Position numbers and translations under genes: made by a program. Shown one piece after another: positions 1 through 10,349 of a stretch of DNA of 32,191 nt; the stretch's first letter is position 1; each line of letters begins with the position of its first letter. Location: assembly GCA_004297845.1 (NCBI GenBank), contig SCSP01000118.1, positions 1-32,191 of the forward strand. The letters run 5' to 3'. The notes below the pieces were generated by a model. That model did not search any database. It was not told where the DNA came from and was given only the letters and a program-made list of their open reading frames with translations. The stretch is from Bacteroidota bacterium. GTDB taxonomy: Bacteria; Bacteroidota; Bacteroidia; Palsa-948.

Positions 1-93
1 GGTTATTATTCGTTTAACGAATTTTAAGAAAAGGCTGTCGGAGAGGTCAATACCTCCTATGTGTTGGGTAGTAGTTAGATATATCAAATGTCA

Positions 94-101
94 TATATTT
101 G
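94..101 (+). promoter_or_regulatory. Candidate Bacteroidota -7 promoter element TATATTTG upstream of the OLD-like gene
   Basis: TATATTTG at 94-101 matches TAnnTTTG, 20 nt before the ATG at 121; no clear -33 TTTG at the expected spacing. Confidence 0.4.
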
Positions 102-120
102 GACTCCAAAATGAGATAGA

Positions 121-1914
121 ATGATAACACGGATTCAAATAAAAAACTTCAAAAAATTACATGATGTTGATATTGAGCTGGGTAAAGCCGTGGTATTTAT
201 AGGGCAGAATAATTCTGGCAAAACTACCGCTCTTCAAGCTTTGGCTTTATGGGAAATCGGGTTGAAAAAATGGAATGAAAAAAGAAAGGACAGATCATCT
301 CCCGAAAAAAGGCCAGCTGTTACAATTAACAGAAATGATTTAATTTCAATTCCAATTCCATATTTGAAATTGCTTTGGCATGATATGCGCATTAGTAATT
401 TTAAGGGGTTTTCTGATAAGGCAAAAAAATCAAAACCTACATCTGAAAGAATCAAGATTGATATTACTGTTGATGGTATTACGAATGGAAAACCGTGGTC
501 ATGCGGATTTGAATTCGAGTATGCAAATGATGAATCCTTTTATTGCAGACCGCTTCGATTAAGTGAGGGCAAACAACCGCAGCGAATGTCTGTACCCATT
601 GAATCATCGGACATTAAAATTGCTTTTCTACATCCGATGTCTGGATTGGCTGCTGTAGAGCCAATAGCTCAACCGGGCAGAATAAATGTTTTATTAGGAG
701 AAGGACAAACAGCTCAAGTGCTTCGTAATCTTTGCTACCAAACATACGAGGAGTCAAGGGCGACTAATCTTTCATTAATTGGATCACCAGCTGACCAAAA
801 AAAATCGAAATGGGAACAGCTTACTAGTCACATGAAAAAACTTTTTGGTGTAGAGATTTTGCCACCCAAATACATAGTTGAGCGCGGAGAGATTACGATG
901 AGATATAATGAGATAAATGATGTTGAGTTAGATATTTCTTCCTCTGGAAGAGGATTACAACAAACCCTTTTACTCCTTGCATATTTATATTCCAACCCGA
1001 AAACAATTTTATTACTAGATGAACCGGATGCGCATTTGGAGATTTTACGTCAGCGCCAGATATATCAGCTGATTACAGAAATATCGGAACAACAGGGGTC
1101 GCAAATAATTGCAGCTAGTCATTCAGAAGTTGTTTTAAATGATGCAGCAGATAGAGACATGGTAATTGCTTTTGTTGGCAAACCGCATCGAATTGATGAT
1201 AGAGGCAGTCAAGTAGTAAAAGCTTTAAAGGATATTGGATATGACCAATACTATATGGCAGAACAAAAAGGCTGGGTATTGTATTTAGAAGGCTCTACGG
1301 ACCTCGCTATTTTAAAAAGTTTTGCAAAAACACTTAAACATCCAGCTCTTGAAGTTTTAGAAAATGCACCATTCTTTCATCCGATAGGAAATAATGTTCC
1401 TAGCGAAGCAAGAAGGCATTTTTTCGGATTAGTAGAAGCTAAGAAGGATTTGCGAGGTATTGCCATTTTTGATAAACTAGAATTGGAATTACAAACGAAC
1501 ACCCCTATCGTTGAAGTGATGTGGAGAAAAAGGGAAATCGAAAACTACCTGTGTTTCCCAGAAATATTACTGGCTTATGCTTCAAGCATTGAAAATTCAA
1601 CATACCAATCACCTAATCTTTTCACTACAGCAGAAAGCGAAAGAAGAACAGTTGCGATGAAGGAATCAATACAAGAAATAACTAAAGCATTAAAAACACT
1701 TAACAAACCTTCTCCTTGGGATGACACAACAAAAGTAACAGATGCTTTTTTAGATCCCTTGTTCGAAAAGTATTTTGAAAAATTAAATTTAGATAATCTA
1801 CTTAGAAAAACAGATTATCATATTTTGGCTGGATTTGTCCCGGTAGAAAAAATTGATAAGGAAATAGTTGCAAAGCTTGACATGATCCTCAAGGTTGCTT
1901 CTGGCAAAAAGTAA
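121..1914 (+). CDS. OLD-family-like AAA ATPase with Toprim-like domain (putative ATP-dependent endonuclease)
   Basis: N-term ITRIQIKNFKKL and Walker A GQNNSGKT; LLLDEPDAHLE Walker B; ASHSEV switch; LEGSTD Toprim-like motif; REIENYL motif. Confidence 0.85.
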   Translation: MITRIQIKNFKKLHDVDIELGKAVVFIGQNNSGKTTALQALALWEIGLKKWNEKRKDRSSPEKRPAVTINRNDLISIPIPYLKLLWHDMRISNFKGFSDKAKKSKPTSERIKIDITVDGITNGKPWSCGFEFEYANDESFYCRPLRLSEGKQPQRMSVPIESSDIKIAFLHPMSGLAAVEPIAQPGRINVLLGEGQTAQVLRNLCYQTYEESRATNLSLIGSPADQKKSKWEQLTSHMKKLFGVEILPPKYIVERGEITMRYNEINDVELDISSSGRGLQQTLLLLAYLYSNPKTILLLDEPDAHLEILRQRQIYQLITEISEQQGSQIIAASHSEVVLNDAADRDMVIAFVGKPHRIDDRGSQVVKALKDIGYDQYYMAEQKGWVLYLEGSTDLAILKSFAKTLKHPALEVLENAPFFHPIGNNVPSEARRHFFGLVEAKKDLRGIAIFDKLELELQTNTPIVEVMWRKREIENYLCFPEILLAYASSIENSTYQSPNLFTTAESERRTVAMKESIQEITKALKTLNKPSPWDDTTKVTDAFLDPLFEKYFEKLNLDNLLRKTDYHILAGFVPVEKIDKEIVAKLDMILKVASGKK

Positions 1915-1931
1915 TTTTTGAAAGTATCTGT

Positions 1932-2192
1932 ATGAATTATTTACATTACGAATATCCTTACTTAAATGTTGGAACAAGAATTGAAGTAAAACTTGACAAG
2001 CAAGCTAATGCTAGATTATTGGATGAGAGTAATTTTAGAAATTATCATAACGGCAGGCAATACAATTTCTATGGCGGATTAGTAACTGTAACTCCTTTTT
2101 ATTTAACAGTTCCTTTTAATGGAAAATGGCATGTAGCCATTGATTTAGGTGGACAGGGTGGCACAATAAATGCCGAGGTAAAAGTTCTATAA
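1932..2192 (+). CDS. DUF1883-like small protein
   Basis: 86 aa, MNYLHYEYPYLNVGTRIEVKLDKQANARLLDESNF...YYGG-like..FNGKWHVAIDLGGQGG, the pattern I recall for DUF1883; starts 17 nt after the OLD-like stop. Confidence 0.72.
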   Translation: MNYLHYEYPYLNVGTRIEVKLDKQANARLLDESNFRNYHNGRQYNFYGGLVTVTPFYLTVPFNGKWHVAIDLGGQGGTINAEVKVL

Positions 2193-2485
2193 TTTCTAAG
2201 CATGCGACAGCTATGGTTGCCAGTCCGCAAATGGCAAGCCCATGGCGTATGAGCGACAACCGTAGGTTGCGACCGAAGGTCATCCATTATAGTATGCATG
2301 CGCCAAGCACTTGCCATTTTTAAGGCATTGTGCCAGCAGACAGCATTGTGCAAGGACGCACTCGACAAACACCATCTTTCAATTTATACTTGTGCAACCC
2401 GGACAGCTACGCTCTACTCCGTAGACATAATCGCGCTCCGCACACGGCAGACACTAAAACAGACGACAGCAAGGGTGGTGCCTGG

Positions 2486-2618
2486 GCTTATAACAGCGGT
2501 TTGGCTCAATGGCGGTTTCCTCTATGAAATAATATGATTGCAATTAAGTATATTTGTAATGGCAGACGGGCTTGTGGTTTCAAATCCGCCACTGCACAAA
2601 CCCGCGGAATGATATAGC
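2486..2618. repeat. attC-like imperfect inverted repeat (candidate integron-type recombination site)
   Basis: Arms gcggtttggctcaatggcggttt (2496-2518) and aaatccgccactgcacaaacccgc (2582-2605) are imperfectly complementary; flanking ends gcttataac (2486-2494) and gatatagc (2611-2618) are also near-complementary. Confidence 0.55.
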
Positions 2619-2620
2619 GT

Positions 2621-3142
2621 TTATTCTCTTTGGTTCAAGTCGAATAAAATTTTCCTTCCCCTGCTTTTGAATGCGGGTGTCTCTTGTTCCCGTCTGTCCT
2701 CAATTATCGACTTGAGCTCCCCTTTGATCTCAGGATATTTTTTGGACAGATTATAGAGGGTGGTCATGGAATAGGCTTTGATCGCGCCAGGTACTGAATA
2801 GTTTTCCAGAAACCCGAAGCAGGCCTGCATTACTTTACCCTGATATTTTTTCGGGATATTGATAGCCTCAAGTATTCGTACGGAATTTCGTATCACCGCA
2901 TTGTGCACATCTTTGCGTGAAATCACATCCACGAGGTATTTGATATGGGGAGCAACCAGTTTCGGGTTCATTCTTCCGGCAATGCTTACACTCCATGCTG
3001 CCCGCTGTGCCAGCACATAATCGTGGGAAGAATAACATTGTATTAGTTCTTTGAAATTACTGTTGCTTCGACAGGCGTAACGGGCAATCCGGTTGGCCTG
3101 TCTTTTGGAATGTTCTCTGAGTAATTCCTTTTTGATGTTCAT
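2621..3142 (-). CDS. HEAT-repeat-like conserved hypothetical protein
   Basis: 173 aa, helical repeat pattern (YVLAQRAAWSVSIAGRMNPKLVAPHIKYLVDVI). Confidence 0.6.
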   Translation of the reverse strand: MNIKKELLREHSKRQANRIARYACRSNSNFKELIQCYSSHDYVLAQRAAWSVSIAGRMNPKLVAPHIKYLVDVISRKDVHNAVIRNSVRILEAINIPKKYQGKVMQACFGFLENYSVPGAIKAYSMTTLYNLSKKYPEIKGELKSIIEDRREQETPAFKSRGRKILFDLNQRE

Positions 3143-3154
3143 GTTAAGGAGAAA

Positions 3155-5188
<2,034 letters not shown>

Positions 5189-6142
5189 CTACTGATATAT
5201 TAGCATTCCGCTTGCAAACCTGTCTTTTCCACTCATATCTTTTTTTACTTCTACATTCTTAAATTCTTTTTCTTCCAGAAGTTTTTTTACATCACTCCCC
5301 AGCGCTTCATTGATTTCAAAATAGAGTTTTCCGTTTGGAGACAGGTTTCGTAAAGCAAAATCCGCAATGGCGTTATAGAACAGCAGCGGATTACTGTCAT
5401 TTACGAATAGGGCAGCAGGAGGTTCAAAATCCAGCACATTTCTGTCCATCTTTTTTTTTTCGGAAAGCCGCACATAGGGAGGATTGGAAACGATGATGTT
5501 AAAAGTACCTTTCACCTCCCCCGCAACCTCTTTCCCCGGGGAGAGGGAAGAAAGAATATCCGCCTGCAGAAAGTTTATTTTAGTTTGATTCAGTATGGCA
5601 TTTGCCTTCGCTACCAGTAGTGTATCTTCCAAAATATCAATAGCTGAAACATTAGCCATAGGAAGTTTTTTCTTCAATGCAATAGCAATGCATCCGCTTC
5701 CTGTTCCTATGTCTATGATATTGATCTCCCCTTTGCCTTGTTGTTCCGCTAAAGCGTTTCGCGAAGGCGAATAAAAGGGGTTGGAGGGATTTGTATTTTT
5801 TCTAATGTCTGACACAATTAATTCAACCAACTCCTCCGTCTCCGGCCTGGGGATCAGGACATGTTCGTTCACTCTTAATTTACATCCGTAAAACTTTGTA
5901 GAGCCGAGTATGTACTGGATAGGCTTGTGGGTTTTCAGTTCGCTTATTACCGTGTGAAGTTTTTCTGCCTGCTTGAGCTTTGCCGGTTCTCCCATTCTTA
6001 AATTGAAATCATCCCGTATAATGCCTGTGATTTCCTCTATGGAAATAAAAAAGAATGCATCGATTTCTTCTTTGGAGTAATCATTTTTTAACTCCGTATG
6101 GAAAAGATTTCTTATTTCCTCCAGGGTAGGCGCTGTATTCAC
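5189..6142 (-). CDS. prmC: Peptide chain release factor N5-glutamine methyltransferase
   Basis: IDIGTGSGCIAIALKK SAM motif and IVSNPPYV (NPPY) motif. Confidence 0.95.
   Translation of the reverse strand: MNTAPTLEEIRNLFHTELKNDYSKEEIDAFFFISIEEITGIIRDDFNLRMGEPAKLKQAEKLHTVISELKTHKPIQYILGSTKFYGCKLRVNEHVLIPRPETEELVELIVSDIRKNTNPSNPFYSPSRNALAEQQGKGEINIIDIGTGSGCIAIALKKKLPMANVSAIDILEDTLLVAKANAILNQTKINFLQADILSSLSPGKEVAGEVKGTFNIIVSNPPYVRLSEKKKMDRNVLDFEPPAALFVNDSNPLLFYNAIADFALRNLSPNGKLYFEINEALGSDVKKLLEEKEFKNVEVKKDMSGKDRFASGMLIYQ
5508..5552. repeat. GC-rich palindromic element within prmC (copy 1)
   Basis: cacctcccccgcaacctctttccccggggagagggaag, hairpin around ctttccccggggagag. Confidence 0.65.
5726..5790. 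repeat. GC-rich palindromic element within prmC (copy 2)
   Basis: ctccccttt (5726-5734) versus aaaagggg (5773-5780), with nested cgctaaagcg and ttcgcgaa palindromes and a ttggaggga tail. Confidence 0.65.
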
Positions 6143-6157
6143 ATGACGAAAGTAAAG

Positions 6158-6165
6158 TATATTTG
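6158..6165 (+). promoter_or_regulatory. Bacteroidota -7 element TATATTTG for ribD
   Basis: TATATTTG ending 5 nt before the ribD ATG (6171). Confidence 0.5.
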
Positions 6166-6170
6166 TTTAG

Positions 6171-7214
6171 ATGAACATTCATGAAAAATACATGAAATGC
6201 TGCATGGAACTAGCTCAGAACGGCATGGGAAAAGTTGCTCCTAATCCCATGGTGGGTTGCGTAATTGTTCATAAAGATAAAATTATCGGGAAAGGATATC
6301 ATGAGAAATACGGTTTCGCGCATGCTGAGGTGAATGCAATTAATTCTGTAGAGACACGAAATCTTGCGTCTCTGAGAGAGGCAACATTGTATGTCAACAT
6401 CGAGCCTTGTTCTCATTTTGGAAAAACTCCTCCTTGTGCTGACCTTATAATAAAGACAGGCTTTAAATACGTGGTGATTGGTACCCTGGATCCCAATTCC
6501 CTCGTAACGGGAAGAGGGTTGCAAAAGCTGGTCTCTTCAGGTTGCGATGTGAAGGTGGGCATACTTGAAAAGGAGTGCAGGGAACTAAATAAACGATTCT
6601 TTACTTTTCACGAGAAGAAGAGGCCTTATGTAATATTGAAGTGGGCGCAGACGAAAGACAAATACATGGGGATTACAAATTGCAGATTACAGATCACAGG
6701 CCATGAAACAGCCAAGTTGGTGCATCAATGGAGAGGGGAGGAGCAGTCGATAATGGTGGGGACGAACACGGCTTTGACGGACAACCCTAAACTTACAATC
6801 AGAAAGGCAAAAGGGAGTAACCCGACTCGTATTCTTATAGACAGACAATTGAAGATTCCTTCCTCCTTTCATTTGCTGGATGGATCGGTTCCGACCATCG
6901 TTTTTACGTCCCGGAAAATAGCTGCGAAGAAAAACCTTGAATATGTTGTTGTTGATTTTAAAAAGGATACGTTGAAACAGGTGATGCAAGAACTTCACCA
7001 TAGGGAGATACAATCGTTAATCGTTGAGGGAGGAGTACAACTTCTGACTTCATTTATTGAAAATGATCTCTGGGACGAAGCGAAGGTCTTTACAGCTGAG
7101 AAATCATTGTCTGTAAAAGCTGATGGGAGAGGTGCACCAATGATGAAAGCGAAGCGTGTCGGCAGCAAGAAGGTTGGGAGTGATCTGCTGGAGTTATATG
7201 ACAATCGCGAATAA
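6171..7214 (+). CDS. ribD: Bifunctional riboflavin deaminase-reductase RibD
   Basis: HAEVNAI, EPCSHFGKTPPCADLI deaminase motifs; C-terminal reductase IVEGGVQLLTSFI. Confidence 0.97.
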   Translation: MNIHEKYMKCCMELAQNGMGKVAPNPMVGCVIVHKDKIIGKGYHEKYGFAHAEVNAINSVETRNLASLREATLYVNIEPCSHFGKTPPCADLIIKTGFKYVVIGTLDPNSLVTGRGLQKLVSSGCDVKVGILEKECRELNKRFFTFHEKKRPYVILKWAQTKDKYMGITNCRLQITGHETAKLVHQWRGEEQSIMVGTNTALTDNPKLTIRKAKGSNPTRILIDRQLKIPSSFHLLDGSVPTIVFTSRKIAAKKNLEYVVVDFKKDTLKQVMQELHHREIQSLIVEGGVQLLTSFIENDLWDEAKVFTAEKSLSVKADGRGAPMMKAKRVGSKKVGSDLLELYDNRE

Positions 7215-7451
7215 TTTCTTTTTCTTTTTCTTTTTCTTTTTCTTTTTCTTGTATCTCTCTCTATAATCTCTTTGCTGTGGCAGCACTATCCCACGTATTT
7301 TTAACTGTTGTATTATTTTTCGCACATTTTTGCTTCTGAATAAATCCCTTACCTGATCTCTCTTTAGCTTTAGTTGTTGTGCAATTAGTTTATAGCCCAG
7401 CCCTTCCTTGCGTAACCGAACGATACCCTCTTTTGTTTTTTTATAAATCAT
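7194..7451 (-). CDS. Small HTH-like hypothetical protein with C-terminal poly-lysine
   Basis: 85 aa; IVRLRKEGLGYKLIAQQLKLKRDQVRDLFRSK looks like an HTH; the tail is encoded by a (CTTTTT)n tract and overlaps the ribD 3' end. Confidence 0.55.
   Translation of the reverse strand: MIYKKTKEGIVRLRKEGLGYKLIAQQLKLKRDQVRDLFRSKNVRKIIQQLKIRGIVLPQQRDYRERYKKKKKKKKKKKKLFAIVI
7213..7250. repeat. Hexanucleotide microsatellite (CTTTTT)n
   Basis: C residues at 7218, 7224, 7230, 7236, 7242, 7248 separated by T5. Confidence 0.97.
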
Positions 7452-7462
7452 ATTATAGTGTA

Positions 7463-7867
7463 TTAAAAGTACTTTTTCATCTTTTCCAGAAAATTCTCCG
7501 GAGCGCTTATAGGTTTATTTGTTTTTATGTCAATAAAAACCAGCGTAACTTCTCCTGTGTTAAGCAATTCACCCTTCTCATTATATATTTCATGCGAAAA
7601 AGCAATTCTTGTCATAGGAATTTTCTTGATACTTGTTTTTACAGTCAGCATATCATCGTAAAAAGCAGGCTTCATATACTTAACATTGAATGTGTACACA
7701 GGCAACATGATCCCGCTGTCCTCCATATCCTTATAATTCATACCTAACTCACGGAGGGCTTCCACGCGGGCAACTTCAAAATACTCTGCATAATTGCCAT
7801 AATACACATAACCCATGCGGTCTGTTTCCCCGTACCTGACCCGTATTTTTACCTCTGAAACGAACAT
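7463..7867 (-). CDS. Acyl-CoA thioesterase, 4HBT/YbgC-like
   Basis: VRYGETDRMGYVYYGNYAEYFEVARVEALRELG hotdog thioesterase motif. Confidence 0.93.
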   Translation of the reverse strand: MFVSEVKIRVRYGETDRMGYVYYGNYAEYFEVARVEALRELGMNYKDMEDSGIMLPVYTFNVKYMKPAFYDDMLTVKTSIKKIPMTRIAFSHEIYNEKGELLNTGEVTLVFIDIKTNKPISAPENFLEKMKKYF

Positions 7868-8152
7868 GTTTTATAGTTTAATTTTCGTATATTTATGTCA
7901 AAGTTATTCATTATTTTGCAGGGGGAAATAAGGTTTTTGTGTCAGATGAATCATTACTTTAAGTGATTGCGGGAAAGATATACTAATTATTCAATCCGAA
8001 AAATAAAAATCAAATTTATTTTTGAGGTTTCCATCGCATCGATGAAATATTTTTTGGCGCATCATACGAAAATATGAGTACGCAAAACATTAGGCTAAAA
8101 ATAAATTTTTAATATTTTTTTTTTTAAGGTGCGCTTAATTGAAATACTTTTC

Positions 8153-8160
8153 TACATTTG
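8153..8160 (+). promoter_or_regulatory. Candidate -7 element TACATTTG upstream of dnaA
   Basis: TACATTTG at 8153-8160, 72 nt before the likely dnaA ATG at 8233; no clear -33. Confidence 0.4.
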
Positions 8161-8232
8161 AAGCATCGTTCAGGCAAAGCAGAGATTTTCATAGGTAAAA
8201 ATAGCGGTCCGCTCTTAAAAATTTTAGTGTTA

Positions 8233-9660
8233 ATGAAAAAAGAGTTTGAAAAAGTATGGGAAAGTTGTCTTGAGATAATAAAAGACAACGTAAATGCACA
8301 AAGTTTCAAAACATGGTTCGATCCAGTAAAACCAATCCGATTACAAACCAATGTACTAACCATCCAAGTTCCCAGCCAGTTTTTCTACGAATGGCTTGAG
8401 GAACATTATGTTGCGTTGCTGAAGAAGGTGGTTCGTAAGGAGTTAGGTGCCGAAGGAAGGCTTGAATACAGCATCGTAATGGAGAATATATACGGTGTAA
8501 AGCCTTATACGGTACGAATGCCTGCATCCAATAAAAAGGAAGTAAGAAACCCTTCCATGAACATGCCGATAGACATTAAAGGAGGGGGGATAAGAAATCC
8601 TTTCATCATTCCTGGACTGAAGCAGCCTATTGTACAATCCAATCTTAATCCTGATTATTCATTTGAAAATTTTGTGGAAGGAGATTGCAACCGCCTTGCC
8701 CGATCTGCCGGCTACGCTGTAGCAAATAAACCAGGGGAAACTTCTTTCAATCCATTACTTATATATGGTATCACCGGTTTAGGAAAAACACATTTGGCTC
8801 ACGCAATCGGCATAGAGATAAAGAAAAGAAACCCCGAAAAACAAGCATTGTATGTTCCTTCCGAAAAATTCACTAATCAGTTCATTGACGCTATCCAGAA
8901 TAACAATACCAACGATTTTGTAAATTTTTACCAGATGATAGATGTGCTCATCATTGACGATGTGCATTTTTTCTCCGGAAAGGAAAAGACCCAGGATGTG
9001 TTTTTTCACGTGTTCAACCACCTGCAGCAGAACAAGAAGCAGATCGTGATGACATCAGACCGCGCTCCTGTGGATCTACAGGGCATTGAGCAGCGCTTAC
9101 TTTCCCGCTTCAAATGGGGATTAGCTGCCGATCTTCAGGCTCCGGACCTCGAAACCAGAATTGCCATCCTTGAAAAGAAGGCTTATGCCGATGGAATCGA
9201 GATGCCAAGAGATGTGATAGAATATATCGCTTATAGTATCACTTCCAATGTTCGTGAGTTGGAAGGCGCTTTGATATCTCTCCTTGCTCAAGCTTCTCTC
9301 AACAAGAAAACGCTCAATATCGACTTGGCGCGCCAGATGATAGACAAGTTTGTGCGCAATACTGCAAAAGAGGTTTCTATCGATTATATCCAAAAGGTGG
9401 TTTGCGATTACTTTAACATGGGTATTGACCTGTTAAAGTCTAAAACCCGCAAACGCGAGGTGGTTCAGGCAAGGCAGATCGCGATGTACTTTTCCAAGCA
9501 GCTTACCAAGTCATCTTTGGCTACCATCGGAATGCACTGCGGAGGCAAAGACCACGCTACTGTTCTTCATGCCTGCCGCACGGTGAACAACCTGATGGAT
9601 ACCGACAAGAAGTTCAGGCACTATATTCAGGAACTGGATAAGAAGATAAATCTAGCTTAG
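8233..9660 (+). CDS. dnaA: Chromosomal replication initiator protein DnaA (start moved to ATG 8233)
   Basis: FNPLLIYGITGLGKTHLAHAIG, VLIIDDVHFFSGK, ARQIAMYFSKQLT and GGKDHATVLHA; the listed start at 8158 is a TTG inside the promoter-like region. Confidence 0.97.
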   Translation: MKKEFEKVWESCLEIIKDNVNAQSFKTWFDPVKPIRLQTNVLTIQVPSQFFYEWLEEHYVALLKKVVRKELGAEGRLEYSIVMENIYGVKPYTVRMPASNKKEVRNPSMNMPIDIKGGGIRNPFIIPGLKQPIVQSNLNPDYSFENFVEGDCNRLARSAGYAVANKPGETSFNPLLIYGITGLGKTHLAHAIGIEIKKRNPEKQALYVPSEKFTNQFIDAIQNNNTNDFVNFYQMIDVLIIDDVHFFSGKEKTQDVFFHVFNHLQQNKKQIVMTSDRAPVDLQGIEQRLLSRFKWGLAADLQAPDLETRIAILEKKAYADGIEMPRDVIEYIAYSITSNVRELEGALISLLAQASLNKKTLNIDLARQMIDKFVRNTAKEVSIDYIQKVVCDYFNMGIDLLKSKTRKREVVQARQIAMYFSKQLTKSSLATIGMHCGGKDHATVLHACRTVNNLMDTDKKFRHYIQELDKKINLA

Positions 9661-9661
9661 T

Positions 9662-9689
9662 AGCCCCCGCCCCTAAAGGGGAGGAATGA
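9662..9689. repeat. Intergenic copy of the GC-rich palindrome
   Basis: agcccccgcccctaaaggggaggaatga. Confidence 0.6.
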
Positions 9690-9690
9690 G

Positions 9691-9720
9691 ATAGGAATTG
9701 GTTGAAAGACTAATTCCTAT
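9691..9720 (+). terminator. Candidate terminator hairpin after dnaA
   Basis: ataggaatt (9691-9699) / aattcctat (9712-9720) perfect 9-bp arms, then ttctacttt. Confidence 0.5.
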
Positions 9721-9743
9721 TTCTACTTTATAAGAACTTATAC

Positions 9744-9783
9744 GCCCTTCTTCCCTCTCCTTGAGGAGGGGGTAGGGGTGAGG
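9744..9783. repeat. Intergenic copy of the GC-rich palindrome
   Basis: cgcccttcttccctctccttgaggagggggtaggggtgagg. Confidence 0.65.
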
Positions 9784-9789
9784 TCCTTT

Positions 9790-10248
9790 ATGAAAAGCGT
9801 ACTGTTCGTCTGTCTGGGCAATATTTGTCGTTCTCCTTTGGGAGAAGGCATTCTGCGTGATAAGGTGAACCGGAAGGGGCTGGACCTGAAGATAGATTCG
9901 GCCGGTACTGAGTCCCTTCATGTGGGAGAAAGCCCGGACAGAAGGTCAACCAAGACGGCCAGGGAGAAAGGCATTGATATCTCCAAACAGGTGGCTCGCC
10001 AAATCCGCATATCCGACTTTGATGAGTTTGACCTAATCTTGGTGGCCGATGCACAGGTATACCGGGAGGTGATTTCGATGACGCGGAATGAAACGGATAA
10101 GAAGAAGGTGGACTTTATGATGAATATGCTAAAACCCGGATCCAATACCGCTGTGCCAGACCCCTATTACGGAGGGCAGGATGGGTTTGAGAAGGTTTAT
10201 GATATGTTGAACAGGGCGTGTGATTCGTTGCTGAAAAACCTTAAATGA
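9790..10248 (+). CDS. Low-molecular-weight protein-tyrosine phosphatase
   Basis: VLFVCLGNICRSPLGEG (CX5R loop) and VPDPYYGG; ATG at 9790 preferred over the GTG at 9778. Confidence 0.95.
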   Translation: MKSVLFVCLGNICRSPLGEGILRDKVNRKGLDLKIDSAGTESLHVGESPDRRSTKTAREKGIDISKQVARQIRISDFDEFDLILVADAQVYREVISMTRNETDKKKVDFMMNMLKPGSNTAVPDPYYGGQDGFEKVYDMLNRACDSLLKNLK

Positions 10249-10249
10249 T

Positions 10250-10337
10250 TGGATACCAATAACGAATGACTACGAATATTATCAACCGGTGTGTGTATTC
10301 ATTCGTTACATTGGTAGACATTTGTTATTAGTATCCA
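10250..10337. repeat. Imperfect inverted repeat upstream of the rsmI-like gene
   Basis: tggataccaataacgaatg (10250-10268) versus catttgttattagtatcca (10319-10337), 17 of 19 positions complementary. Confidence 0.8.
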
Positions 10338-10349
10338 AATTAGTATCCA

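Noticed and set aside
2099-2537. Short ORFs 2099-2368 (-), 2298-2537 (+), 2330-2527 (+)
   Set aside because: Overlap each other, the DUF1883-like gene or the attC-like arms; no domain signal.
6661-6710. attgcagattacagatcacagg in ribD as another inserted repeat
   Set aside because: The encoded ITNCRLQITGHE aligns plausibly with the normal RibD linker (x-ITGxE), so no insertion can be claimed.
7379-7747. 122-aa plus-strand ORF
   Set aside because: Antisense to the thioesterase and the 85-aa ORF; Phe/Cys-rich low-complexity translation typical of shadow ORFs.
7868-8232. Possible oriC upstream of dnaA (AT-rich 7960-8130)
   Set aside because: No TTATCCACA-type DnaA box cluster seen and no dnaN/gyrB neighbours; AT-richness alone is not enough.
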